This document shows, piece by piece, positions 1-10,191 of a stretch of DNA of 22,154 bases. Numbering within the stretch: position 1 is the stretch's first letter; the number at the start of each line of letters is the position of its first letter. Made by a program: the position numbers and the translations under genes. The notes under the pieces were generated by a model that did no database searches, was not told the DNA's origin, and was given only the letters and a program-made list of their open reading frames with translations. The DNA is taken from NCBI GenBank assembly GCA_005281725.1, contig SSBO01000052.1:1-22154 (forward strand), read 5' to 3'. This stretch comes from Wuchereria bancrofti. Lineage: Eukaryota > Nematoda > Chromadorea > Rhabditida > Onchocercidae.

Positions 1-1000
1 ATCATTTATCCAATATTCATTTTTCAATTGTAACTGAGCTTATTTGCATTATTACAATTTGTTAACAAAGAATATATGTTGGAATTTGTCTCTAATTAAA
101 TTGTTTACAATTATTGGATCTTATTTAGTTGACCTCTTTTGTTGCTGTTTGTCGGTTTCTTATTGACTGTAAATTATATTCAAATTTGACAAGTCTAACA
201 ATAACAGTTCATCGTTTAGTTGAATTTCCTTTGCAGCTTGTTAGCTCATTACTCACATCTGATTGTTGATGTTATAAATTAATACTCATTATGTAAAGAG
301 TTATACACACTAGATTTTCCGGATAACAATCTTTTCTGGATTTACTGTTTCTTGAAATCTTCCAATATTGACCAATAACTTCGATCGAGGATAATCTTTA
401 TGTCAATTGCTTTTTCTACAAAACATTCCTTATTCGGCTCTACAATTTACTAGAATCAGACCCTATTTTCACGATATGCAAATCAACCATATTGATCTGT
501 GTCCTACTTTGAAAACATATCAAAAATAGAGTCTTGTAGTCCTCTGTAGAATGTTTAAATTTTTTTTAAAAAAGTACCAAAAATTGGTTGGTTGAAGAAA
601 CTGTCGTCAAAGAAGAACTATTTACTCCCTTAGCCATTCTGTTTGTCTTGAAAGCAGTAGCAGTGACTTCGAGACATCAAGAATAACTGATGAATCTATC
701 TAGCACAGAAGATTCAGTGACTACATGAAAATCGGAGAGCAAAAACTGCCTGAAAACTCTTATTCAGCTGAAATGACCTATTCCATTCTCATAAATAAAA
801 CCATCGTTATAAATTGATGATCTGAGTACTTTCAATCTCTAACCCAATGCCAGTCGTGGAGTTCAAATTTAGCACATCACTTAACAATTAATTAAAACCG
901 AACTGGACGCAGATCGAAATTGTTTAAGAGACCATCAAACTTATGCAGCAGATGAAAGACCTAACATAAAAGTCTAATATTTTGTGAAATTCAAGAACTT
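1..1000. other. No certain gene; possible decayed 5' part of the LINE
   Basis: No open frame of useful length is visible on either strand. The base composition is less extreme than in the introns further on, which fits old coding sequence. Around 400-530 the + strand gives short stretches, broken by stops, that vaguely recall the endonuclease half of a LINE ORF2 (for example TKHSLFG near 415). This is too weak to call. From about 1000 onward the LINE signal becomes clear, so this stretch may be the upstream part of the same dead element or unrelated intergenic DNA. Confidence 0.3.
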
Positions 1001-2300
1001 ATTACAAGTTATTGGGAACAATACAAGCTTCCATCAGATTTTCGTTGTGAAATTAATATAAGAAAAGAGAAAATTGCGACTGATCAAACTATCAAATATT
1101 ATTTTTTGTCTATTGTCGCTAAAATTCCTTTAAGAATGCTTCAAATATATTAATACCCAGTATCGTAAAAGCATTTCTACCTGAAAGTTAAAATGATTTC
1201 AGAGCCATATACAAGCTACCACAAACATAGCATTCTTAGACGAACTCTTAAAAATATGAGAAAAAACATTATGTTACATTTGTTTGACCTCATATTTTCA
1301 CAAAGTTTCTCAAAATGATCATCCTGTTTGCATCAGAAGCAGCTTGGTCAACTGAAATATAGAGGTACAAACTTTGAGTCCTTCTTAATAATCAGTGTTT
1401 ATGTCACCAATTCTGTTCACAATTTTCTTTAGTACGATGTTTCAGAAAGTAGCGACAAGTGGCGAAGATGGTGGCCTATTTAATTTCAGGCCATTGAAAG
1501 CTTACAGCAAAACTTTAAAGCATTTTATGCAACAATTTTTTTTCTTTTTTTTGCTTTGATACCACTTTTGTTGTCCACAGAGAAGCATTTCTGCACCGTA
1601 TAACAACTCATATTTTGCAGAAGCTTCAGGGCTTTTCAGTTGAAAATTAGTTTGAAGAAGACTGAAGTTCTGTATACTCTCTACCATAAGTAGATTATCA
1701 TTCTGCACATAAGCTCAGTCTAAGTATTATGTCATTGGACATCAAACTTGGCAACAAGATAGACATCAACAAATTAGCAAAGGCATAAAAAGGATTCGGT
1801 AGGCTTCATAAAAAAAATTATGAACAACAAATATCTGAAGAAAGATACGAATAACATCTAAATGGCCATTATGCTTTTTATTCTTCTCTATGGATCTAAT
1901 CATGGGTCACCTAATTATCACCACTCAAGTATCCTCCATATTATCCCAAGCATCCACTGGACTGATCACCTAATCAATGCTCTTAAACAAGTACTGAGGA
2001 TATATTACTAAGAAAAGAGGTACATTTGAAAAATTATCACAATCTCTCTAATATTGTGCTCTATGGCAGTCGACCACCAAATTGCTGCAACCGAATATCA
2101 CAGAGAAGAACTGCAAAGGCTCTCTAAAGTAATCTTTTAGACTAGGACACAGACCTTTAATCGAAAAACATAGCCAAGGACCATTTATACCCTACTATCA
2201 TCTTTGAGAACTCACATAGATGCTGTCATTTTTTTGCAATAGTATTTAAAAATCTCGCAGTGCTCTTTTCAGTCATTCGCGTTTATGCAGCAAACATACA
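1000..2300 (+). mobile_element. Decayed non-LTR retrotransposon (LINE), reverse transcriptase to C-terminal end
   Basis: The + strand carries a dead LINE ORF2, readable only by moving between frames. In order: the RT entry region (SIVAKI at 1109-1126, PSIVKAFLPES at 1156-1188); the block that normally follows the QGCVL motif (SPILFTIFFSTMF from 1404); the segment after the catalytic DD box (QLKISLKKTEVLY at 1637-1675); the thumb-like block (1741-1809, ending KGFGRLH with one internal stop); a TLLYG-like stretch near 1890-1905; and a terminal zinc-finger-like piece (KSRSALFSHSRLCSKH at 2250-2297). The motif order and spacing match helminth LINE ORF2 proteins. Stops and frameshifts throughout show it is inactive. 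The catalytic FADD box itself is not recognisable. The clade (RTE-like, CR1-like or other) is not assigned. The element ends about 650 bases upstream of the MARCH start, in the same orientation. Confidence 0.82.
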
Positions 2301-2944
2301 ATAGATCATTTCGTAAACTTTCGTTCACAAAATCAAACGATGTTATTATCATTTTATTTAAATAAGACTAAGCAATTGCAATAGTCCTAGAGCAAGTCCA
2401 ACGCATACAAATGTTATAAAAATGCAATCTGAAAAATAAATTTCGAATTTTTTTAATTTAAAAAAAAAAATTATAACTTGGTTAAACATTTAGTTAGATG
2501 CACGAAATTGCATTTTAGTTAAATATAAAAATAATTTTAAAAATAATTTCTCAAATTATATTCATAAAAATATTGCCTGGAAATATTTTTATAACCCTTT
2601 TTTCTGTCAATTTTAATCAAATGTGTTAAAATTTTTAAAAATTTGTAAAATAAAAACAAAATCTTTTTTCTTCTACAACAGCTACGATCAACTTTATTAT
2701 TCAATCCTTCATTCCTCTTTATTTTCATTCTTCTTTATTTTTTATTTTTGATTCAATAGCAAAATTAATAATAACAATAATATTTCAGCATGTGATTATT
2801 AATTGCACAAATTTACATATTTAATTTATATATGAAAAAAGTTGGTAAAAATTAAGATTTTTTTGCATTAATTTAATCGTTACAATTGTTATTTCTACTT
2901 ATTGATTCGTAAAAACATATTTGAAGAGTAGTGGTTGTTGTCAA
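2301..2944 (+). other. 5' flank of the MARCH gene
   Basis: This is very AT-rich, with an A-run at 2461-2470 that could be the tail of the decayed LINE, and no supported open frame. The 63-codon frame on the opposite strand is low-complexity Lys/Asn/Phe-rich sequence, as expected by chance. Any promoter must lie here or further upstream, but I see no convincing TATA or initiator arrangement. In the frame of exon 1 the nearest upstream stop is TGA at 2903-2905. This bounds the coding start at ATG 2945. Confidence 0.5.
2783..2788 (+). promoter_or_regulatory. Candidate 3' splice acceptor (TTTCAG) upstream of the start codon
   Basis: TTTCAG, the standard nematode acceptor form, sits 156 bases before the MARCH ATG. 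It is preceded by AT-rich sequence and followed by CATG and a stop in another frame. It could be the trans-splice acceptor for a spliced leader, or the acceptor of a 5' UTR intron. TTTCAG is common by chance in sequence this AT-rich. The motif is seen; its role is inferred. Confidence 0.25.
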
Positions 2945-5900
2945 ATGTCAAAAATTGAAGGGAATAGTAATGGAAATGTCATTGGTCAGGATGGAATGGA
3001 AAATACGTTTACAAGTAAGTAGGTGCATATTTTTTTTGCTTAAATTCCATCGATTTTTACACAATAAAATTCCCACTGGAGAATTTTCGATGCCTTCTTT
3101 ACATTTTTTTCTAATTATTTTATTATTAAATAATAAATCATTTCATTTTTCTTTTGCAGAGTGTTATTTCTTTTTTTTAAAGAGTGAATATAGGATGACA
3201 GGAAGAAATTTTTGAATAAAATATTTGTGGTTAAAATTTTTTAAATTCTAGCTTAGTCTTTTTTTTATTGATGTTACTGAAAAATATTAGTTTCATAACT
3301 TTAGTGGTATTGTAATAAGAGCAAAATTATTAGTGGTACCAATAATAATGATATTTAATTAGTAGAAATCGGAATTTCGTTTTCATAATACAAGAAATGC
3401 AATAATGAGTGAATAATTTATAATAGAATTGAAGAAGTTATTTTGGAATAATGTCGATTATAAGGTGATTAGTTAAAATTAATGAAAGATTGATTAAGCA
3501 TTTAAAGATTATTTGAATGGAAAAAAAATGAATGAACTAATTTATGATATAACATTTCAGGTGTTGGATCAATTGATGAGGATAATAATTGTTTAGAAAA
3601 ATATGAGGAAATGCCAGAAATGAATGATGCAACATCTCAAATGCAATCAAATCGAAAAAAATTAGCAGAAAAAAAATTTCAAATATTTAACGGAAATAAA
3701 AAAGGATCATTTACACGTGTTATACATTTTCAAGAATCTGTTTGTGTTGACATACCGAAGTGAGCTTTTAATTATATTATTTTGATTTCGAGTAATACTT
3801 AAATTTTACTTTATTTTTTAAAATACAGAAATATCACTCGAATCTTTTAGTTTCTTTTCTTCTTTCCTTCTTTTCCTCTATGATTTTCTCACGCGTTAAA
3901 TTAAGAAAATAAAAAAAAAACTCCAATGGTATTAGTAATTAGAAATGTTTGAAATAATTATGTGGAATAAGTAACATGTTGATATATAAATACATGATTT
4001 TTAAAATTCTAAATTAATGTAAATATTTAATTTCATAATTGTTCCACAAAAATGTAGCTCCGTTTTTTCTTCCTGGTGACCTAAAAATAGGTTAAATTAA
4101 AACTTATAAAAATTTTATATATATCCACTTAATAACATAAATTCATTATTTTCAAAACTATCACGTAAGATACGTAGAAAGACTCAGGTATCTATTTTAA
4201 AGTTTTCGAAACATTTTTTTTTTTTGCTAATAGTAGATTAAAACAAAAATTTTATATATATTCGCAAGTATAATATTTCTTATCCATATATATTTCTAAT
4301 AATATAAATTAAATTGTTGAGTAAATTTAATGAAAATTAAATTAATTAAACTAAGAATGTAATATTATGATACATTGATATACATAGATTGACGTGTAAA
4401 TTCACGCTTATATACGTGCAGAAATAGCAGAAATTAAAAAACGGAAGAGAAAAAGCGCAAATGTAACTGAATTGGGTCCATGTTTTGGCGTCTGCTTCAA
4501 TTAATTTTATGCGTGTCAAGAAAATGAAATACTTACAATTACAATGATTTAGTTTCGCATTTTCTTTTGAAATGAATGCAACAAGAAAAGTAGAAATGAG
4601 TTGAACCAGAGGGAAGAAAAAGAAAAGTGAAGAGGATATAAGCTATAAATGAATAATTGTGAATGAGAAAAGTAGTTAGATTAATAGTTAGACAAAAAAG
4701 TTTTGCTGTTATTCATTTTAAATGAAATTGTTAACAATTTAGTAGCAAAAAAATGAAAAAACTAGAAAGAAATATTTGCAAAATATTTTAATGATCAAAT
4801 TTTTTGATACAAATAGAAAATTCTACTAATATTTAAATATATGTATGCATATATATTTCAACAAATAAAACTAAAATTTGAAAAGTTACAATGTCAATTG
4901 CAAGTTCTTATTGAATAATAGAATGAAAAAATAAAAATTAAAACAGAATTTGATTTTTTTTAAAATGATCAATTTAAATTTTACGTTTTGTTTAAATGTT
5001 TTCATAATTTCAAACATCATATTTTGCTTAAGTGGTATATTTCAAATTTTACATTTCTTTAAATGATGATGGAATTTTAATTTTTTGATTCGAAACATAA
5101 CATTTGATAAGATTATAATATGAAAATGTATATGTTTCATCTGTTTCTGGAAACATTTCCCAATATTTCCAACTTTTCTAAGTGTTAAGTTAGAAAAAAC
5201 GATGGAGCAATAACTTAAATTTAAAAAAAAATAGTTCATATTGAAAACTCACCAAAGTAATAAATAGAAAACAAAAGGTTAAAAGAACGATTATGTTTAT
5301 TTAAATTAAAATAATTTATCTTTGAAGACTAAAGCAGTAAACAAATATATTACAAAAGAAAAATTTTTACTTGGAATTAGTAGCAAATTCTTTCGAGAAA
5401 AAAAGGAAAATGCTGCATTAAATGAAAATCACTTTCTTTTTAAGCTAAAAATTTTCATATGAAATAATGCAATTACAATTATAGCTCACCGAAAACCGTA
5501 TCTGATTCATCTAACACAGAAAAAAGAGCATGCCGCATATGTCAATCGGAAACCGGTGAACTTGTTCGACCATGTGCTTGTACCGGAACGGTAAATTTTT
5601 CGAATTTGATTAATATTTTTTCTATATCTATTATGCATAATAAAATTAATTGATAACATATCTCAATAATTAATTTCATATTATATTAATATCTTTAATT
5701 TAATTGCATTGCATTTATTACATTCCCTTTTTTCATATTATTACATTCAGTAAAGCTAAAAATTCATAATTTAAATGAATTATGGTATAATAAATTGATT
5801 TATATGTCCAACTTTTTTAAATTTTATTTTCAATTAATTCGATGTATTTAATATATTTGATTCGTTACGTTTAATTCGATACATTTAATACAATTAATTA

Positions 5901-8888
5901 GTTGTGTTTAATTCGATATATTTGATCTACTTGATCAATGTACTTAATCTAGTAGATTATCACTTAAACGTTTAATTCGACATATTTAATTAGCCAAGTT
6001 AAGATAAACAAGATCCAATCATTTTTTTAGTTTATTATGGCTATCAAATGAATAAATTAATAGATTTAGTATATTTTTAAAGCTTAATTAGTGTCTCCTT
6101 TTTTTGCCATACATTTTATAATTTATGGCTTTGAGAAAAATATAAACATGTAAAGCGTATAAAACTTAAAAGGTATAAAACATAAAAAACTTGAAAAGAT
6201 TATTAATTTATTTATTTTTTTTTATTAATTTCACTACATAATTTATTAAAACACTCCATTCTATTTGATAATTTAATTAATGATAACTTTACTAAACTAT
6301 GAATTTCGTTTAAAAATAATAATTGTTGCATTAAAAAAATTTTTCTTCAATCTGTCTAATCAAATATTAATAAATTAGCGTTTAATTGATTCGAACTTTT
6401 TTTAATAATAATTTACATTATTATTCATTATAACTGATTTTTGTTTCCGATTATAATAAAAAATTTATTTAAAAGAAAACAAAAAACAAAAGAAAACAAA
6501 AAACAAAAAGAAAGTAAGCGAAAAAAAGAAGTGCTAATTGTTAGATGGGCGATATTCACGAGCATTGCTTAAATGAATGGTTACTTCGATCAAACAATAA
6601 TGATCGATGTGAAATTTGCCAAGAAAAATATTCGAAATCCGGAAATATCTTACAACCAATATGGAAGTGGCAAAAACCACAAATTGAAATGACGGTTAGA
6701 TCTTTGATCATTTTAAGCTTTTTTTGCCTTTAACCCTTACAAATTAAAATAACGATTAGATTTTTATCATTTTAATCTTCAGATAGAAATAAATGATAAA
6801 ATATTTTCCTAAATTTTTCCTGTGCTCAAATTTGTAAATTTTATTTATAATTTAATGAGAGATATTTTTTGCTAAACTTTGAATTAAGAGAAAAAGATTT
6901 TGTACGAAAAAGTACAAAAAACAATCGAATTGAAATATTTACATTTAAATATGTGATAATATTATTAAAAACTCAATTTTTTGCATTTACTTCTTGACTT
7001 GATTAATAAAGATTTGATTAATAAATTTTGGAATAAAAAATTTATTTAATTAACTTCTGAAATGAGAAATTTTTTCCAATTGCAATTTCCATGAACATGA
7101 TTTTGTCTTTCAACTTTTTGACAGAATCTAAAATTTTGCAAAGTGAATTAGAATTAAGTATTAAATTATTTAATCAAAAATTGAATAAATTTTTTAACTG
7201 ATACAATTGAAACAAATAACTTTTTAATGAATTATCAAAATTAACATCTGTAATAGCAGTTAATGACTAATGATACTGGTTAATATTAGTAATTAATGAT
7301 ACCAGTAATAATTAAGCAATTATTAAAATTCAATGTTCTGAGGAAATAAAAAAAGCAAAAGGATGGAATGAATATTGAAACTTCAATATTTCTTTCAAGT
7401 ATTTCAATTATATAAGTGAATTTGAGGAAATCTAATCAAATTTTCCAGTCTTACTTAGAAATTAAAACGTTTTAAGTGTAAATTTGAGATGCTTAAAGAA
7501 TTTGAAGTTTCAAATCTTTGATAATTGTTGCAGAAATTGATTGGACTAAACTATTAGGATTGTTTAATGATAGTTGGCTTAATTTTAGCTTAACACATTG
7601 CAAAAAAAAAAAAAAAAAAAAAACAAAAATTCTTTTTTTTGGAAAAGATTATTTTCCGCTTTTCATTATTTTTTTAAATGAATTTAAAAAGAAACAAACG
7701 CTATTTTCATTTTTTACCAAGTTTGAAAACTTCAAAAACATAGCGACCTTTTGGATTTCATTCAGATGTGTGAGCTTTTTTATACATTTGAAATTATAAT
7801 GCATTCATACTTTAGAAAAATATTCAAGGCTGCAATTTACAATAATTGTTCAATTGTTTGAAATAAAATTTTGTTAAATAAAATCAGTCCAAAAAAAAGT
7901 TTTTTTCTTATAAATTCAAGTAGCAAAAAAACTTGAATGAAAATTCAATAAAAAATATTTATACTAACAACGTTGTTAAATGTAGAATTTCTAGCCAAAA
8001 TATATCAGTTTATATTATAAGTTAAGCATTGTAAAATATCAGAAAAAGATTGCCCATAGTCAAAAAATTTTTTTCGAAATTTTATTGGTGAATCAACAAA
8101 TACAATTGATATGATAGGATTGATAATAAGTAATTAAATATTTAAAAAAAACTTGCTAATAAGTTTAGCATCAATAAATTAGTAATTAGATATTATTAAT
8201 ATATCTAAAAAAAATATATCCATTCAACATATATATTCAACAATATCTATCTTAAGAATATATATCTAATTTTAGAATATTGTTGAAGCATCATCGGTAA
8301 TTTGCTTATCAATATGTTTATGGTATATGATAACACTTACTATTGAAAGAGAATTTTTTGATCGAATTTTCGTAGCTGGTTTACCACCACGTTCACCTGA
8401 TATAGCACGTATACGTAAGTGTATATTTACAGTACTAGAATTATTTAATAATAAGTTAAAGTGATGCTTTTATCATTTTATTCTAATCAAACGTTTTCCT
8501 TTTCTTTTTTTAATTAACAAAATGATATGCTGTCATTTTAATTGCACAGAATATTTATAATTTATATTAAATTTTTATAAAATTTTGTTTCAATACTTCA
8601 TTTTATCTTATTTCTAAGCATGGCACATTAACAATAAAATTACAGAATAAATTATTAGTATCATTTTGCTCCTAAATAAAATAAATATATCAATAATTAA
8701 GAAGTAGTAGAAATTTTTTTAGAATTCATTTCAACAATTTTAGAATTATTTTAGTTGTAACACTTTTAATTATATCAACATTAATTGGTGGTTTGATGAA
8801 TATTGCTATGCGTATTTGGCATTATATTAATAAACAACGTGCTACACGCTTCATTGATTCTGATATTAATAAAAAAGCAATGAAATGA
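2945..8888 (+). CDS. MARCH-type (RING-CH) membrane E3 ubiquitin ligase, complete six-exon gene (copy A)
   Basis: Exons are 2945-3014, 3561-3759, 5485-5590, 6545-6694, 8276-8414 and 8755-8888. All introns are GT-AG, the phases agree (1, 2, 0, 0, 1), and the product is 265 residues. Residues 1-105 are polar and probably cytosolic. The RING-CH domain has C106-x2-C109-x10-C120-x-C122-x7-H130-x2-C133-x13-C147-x2-C150, the C4HC3 pattern of the family, with the usual Trp at 137. Two hydrophobic spans follow at about 180-198 and 222-243, with a short loop between and a basic tail. MARCH proteins move ubiquitin from an E2 to membrane proteins and direct their endocytosis or turnover; that role is inferred here. 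The length suits the MARCH2/3/8 group, but the tail (KKAMK) lacks the PDZ-binding end of mammalian MARCH2 and MARCH3. ATG 2945 is the first after an in-frame stop. The weakest splice site is the exon 4 donor (GTTAGA). Confidence 0.93.
3160..3215 (+). other. Optional alternative terminal exon in intron 1 (copy A)
   Basis: A strong acceptor (pyrimidine tract plus TTTTGCAG, ending at 3159) is followed by sequence that continues the exon 1 frame exactly: A3014 joins AG at 3160-3161, then CYFFFLKSEYRMTGRNF and TGA at 3213-3215. AATAAA at 3215-3220 overlaps the stop. Used as a last exon, it would give a 41-residue product with no RING or membrane spans. The acceptor looks better than the one used for exon 2 (AACATTTCAG). 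It could also be a decoy. Transcript data are needed to decide. Confidence 0.35.
3760..5484 (+). other. Intron 2 of MARCH copy A
   Basis: The donor is GTGAGC at 3760 and the acceptor TTATAG ends at 5484. It is AT-rich throughout, with a pyrimidine-rich tract near 3849-3890. I see no nested gene on either strand. The 65-codon opposite-strand frame near 5042-5239 is low-complexity and has no recognisable family. Confidence 0.7.
5834..5993 (+). repeat. Degenerate repeat of a TTAATTCGA core in intron 3 (copy A)
   Basis: The core TTAATTCGAT or TTAATTCGA recurs at 5834, 5871, 5908 and 5972, each followed by an ATTTAAT- or ATTTGAT-like stretch. The first three are exactly 37 bases apart and the fourth is 64 away. 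Similar but poorer units (TTTGATTCG near 5858) lie between them. It looks like an old, decayed tandem array. The copy in block C is at 16747-16906. Confidence 0.55.
6474..6507 (+). repeat. Two 17-base A-rich tandem units just before exon 4 (copy A)
   Basis: The unit AGAAAACAAAAAACAAA occurs twice back to back and is followed by more A/G-rich sequence. It lies about 37 bases before the exon 4 acceptor (TTGTTAG ending at 6544), so that acceptor has a purine-rich rather than pyrimidine-rich upstream side. The block C copy is at 17387-17420. Confidence 0.7.
6695..8275 (+). other. Intron 4 of MARCH copy A
   Basis: The donor is GTTAGA at 6695 and the acceptor ATTTTAG ends at 8275. It holds a run of 22 A at 7602-7623 and an inverted repeat (TACTGGT 7274-7280, ACCAGTA 7301-7307) with a 20-base AT-rich loop. 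The 93-codon frame at 7518-7799 runs through the poly-A and A/T-rich tracts (poly-Lys, Phe-rich) and has no family resemblance, so it is not called as a gene. Confidence 0.6.
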
Positions 8889-8955
8889 TTGGAATTTGAT
8901 GAATTTTCATGAAATCATTTATTATTTAATACATAAATATTCCTCATTCTAAACT

Positions 8956-8961
8956 AATAAA
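8956..8961 (+). terminator. Candidate poly(A) signal AATAAA for MARCH copy A
   Basis: This is the first AATAAA after the stop codon, 68 bases downstream. A second copy lies at 9002-9007. The equivalents in block C are 19875-19880 and 19921-19926. In sequence this AT-rich the hexamer is expected often, so the position is the only support. Confidence 0.45.
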
Positions 8962-9766
8962 TTTCAATCCGACGTTCAACAATAATTGAACTTTTTCGAA
9001 CAATAAAATATTTGCCAAGAAAATTTTTTGTCACAAAAAAAAGTTATAAAAAAAGCTTCCCAGAAATTTGAAAAAAACATCTTTATCAATAGCTATTTTA
9101 TTTTAGATTAAAAAAAGAAACAATATTATGCTGTGATAAAGAACTATAATTAGACAAATTAATTTTGTAAAATAGAAAGATAATTTGCGGAGATTTATTA
9201 AATAAAATGAATCAAACATTTCAAATAACTTATTTTCAAAATTATAGAATTAATAAATGAAAATTAGAAAAATAAGGCAGAGAAATGATAAATAAAAATA
9301 ATAGTGAATATAATTCACAATGATTTCAAATATGAAGAGAAAATAAATCAGCAAAGAGTGATTAAGTTGTATTATTCTTAGGAAAGAGGAAATAAAAGGA
9401 ACTTCCACTTATGATCTTTCATTATGATAACACAAAAATTTTCCATAAAACATTTTTTAATCAATTTTTAATATGAAAAAAGCAAAGGATAGCAAAATTT
9501 ACATAACACTGATCAAGCAAAAAGAAAAGTAATGTAAAATTTCATAAGCTATAATTCAAACTGTAATTTGAATTGATATTGGCAGTAAGGTAAGAAAATG
9601 ATAATTCATCACACCGATGAAACAGTTTTTTTTAACCTAATGGAAAAAATTAGTATTTATATTGAAATTTCCATATAATCTAGTGTCGTTAATTTGGATT
9701 TGGATTACGTATGAAATTATTAAAATTTGAAAGAAAAATCATAAGTTTTCAGAATTGGAACAGGTA

Positions 9767-9816
9767 CACAATATTTTACCTAAAATTCAATCACAATATT
9801 TTACCTAAAATTCAAG
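9767..9816 (+). repeat. Two 25-base tandem units
   Basis: The unit beginning CACAATATTTTACCTAAAAT occurs at 9767-9791 and 9792-9816 with only the last base different. A partial third (ATTTTACCTAAAA) follows near 9842-9854. The block C copy is at 20686-20735. Confidence 0.85.
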
Positions 9817-9863
9817 AATTAGAATTAAAATTTAAAATTCAATTTTACCTAAAACCTTTAGTT

Positions 9864-10056
9864 CCATTCTATTCTATTCCGTTCTTTTGTTCTTCCAATT
9901 CTATTCTCCCTATTCTAATTCTATTTTATGCTATCCTACTCTATTCTACTCTATTTTCTGTTCTTCCCTATTCACATCTATTTCATTCATTTTACTCTAT
10001 TAAGTTCTAGCCTTGCCTATCCCAATTTTCATTTTCATTCTCATCTATTTTTATTT
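9864..10056 (+). repeat. Degenerate TATTC/TCTAT pyrimidine-rich microsatellite
   Basis: A long run of imperfect five-base units (CTATT, TATTC, TTCTA) with interruptions is nearly free of G on the + strand. It produces a spurious Leu/Ile/Ser/Phe/Tyr-rich open frame. The block C copy is at 20783-20975. Confidence 0.8.
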
Positions 10057-10152
10057 TTCGGTTATACTATTGGAAATTGAAGATTAGCGCAAATTTACGT
10101 CTCAAGATTTCCAAAAAAAGATTTACTTAACCTTTAAAATCGACACAATCTG

Positions 10153-10191
10153 CTTTTGTCGACAAGTTCACAACTTTTGTCGACAAGTTCA
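10153..10191 (+). repeat. 18-base unit repeated at 21-base spacing, each with a 10-base palindrome
   Basis: CTTTTGTCGACAAGTTCA occurs at 10153-10170 and 10174-10191. Each unit holds the perfect palindrome TTGTCGACAA (10156-10165 and 10177-10186). The exact 21-base step puts both on the same face of the helix. The block C copies of the palindrome are at 21075-21084 and 21096-21105. No protein is known to bind here; this is a described structure only. Confidence 0.8.

Noticed and set aside
1502..1708. 68-codon - strand frame
   Set aside because: It lies opposite the LINE reverse-transcriptase remnant, whose + strand motifs explain the region.
2537..2728. 63-codon - strand frame (repeated at 11809)
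   Set aside because: Low-complexity Lys/Asn/Phe-rich sequence in AT-rich flank, with no family resemblance.
2931..3215. 94-codon + strand frame over exon 1 and intron 1 (repeated at 12203 and 13844)
   Set aside because: It runs in a different frame from the MARCH start, through the GTAAGT donor and AT-rich intron. Only its last 18 codons matter, as the optional exon.
5834..5993. CRISPR-like array
   Set aside because: The cores are about 10 bases, degenerate and inside a spliced intron of a eukaryotic gene.
7274..7307. Inverted repeat TACTGGT/ACCAGTA as a transposon end or RNA gene
   Set aside because: A seven-base stem with an AT-rich loop and no target duplication is within chance for an intron of this length and composition.
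7518..7799. 93-codon + strand frame in intron 4, and the frames on both strands at 18406-18723
   Set aside because: They cross poly-A and poly-T tracts, change with homopolymer length between copies, and show no recognisable domain.
9711..10010. 99-codon + strand frame (repeated at 20630)
   Set aside because: It is a by-product of the 25-base tandem pair and the TATTC-type microsatellite; the composition is repeat-driven.
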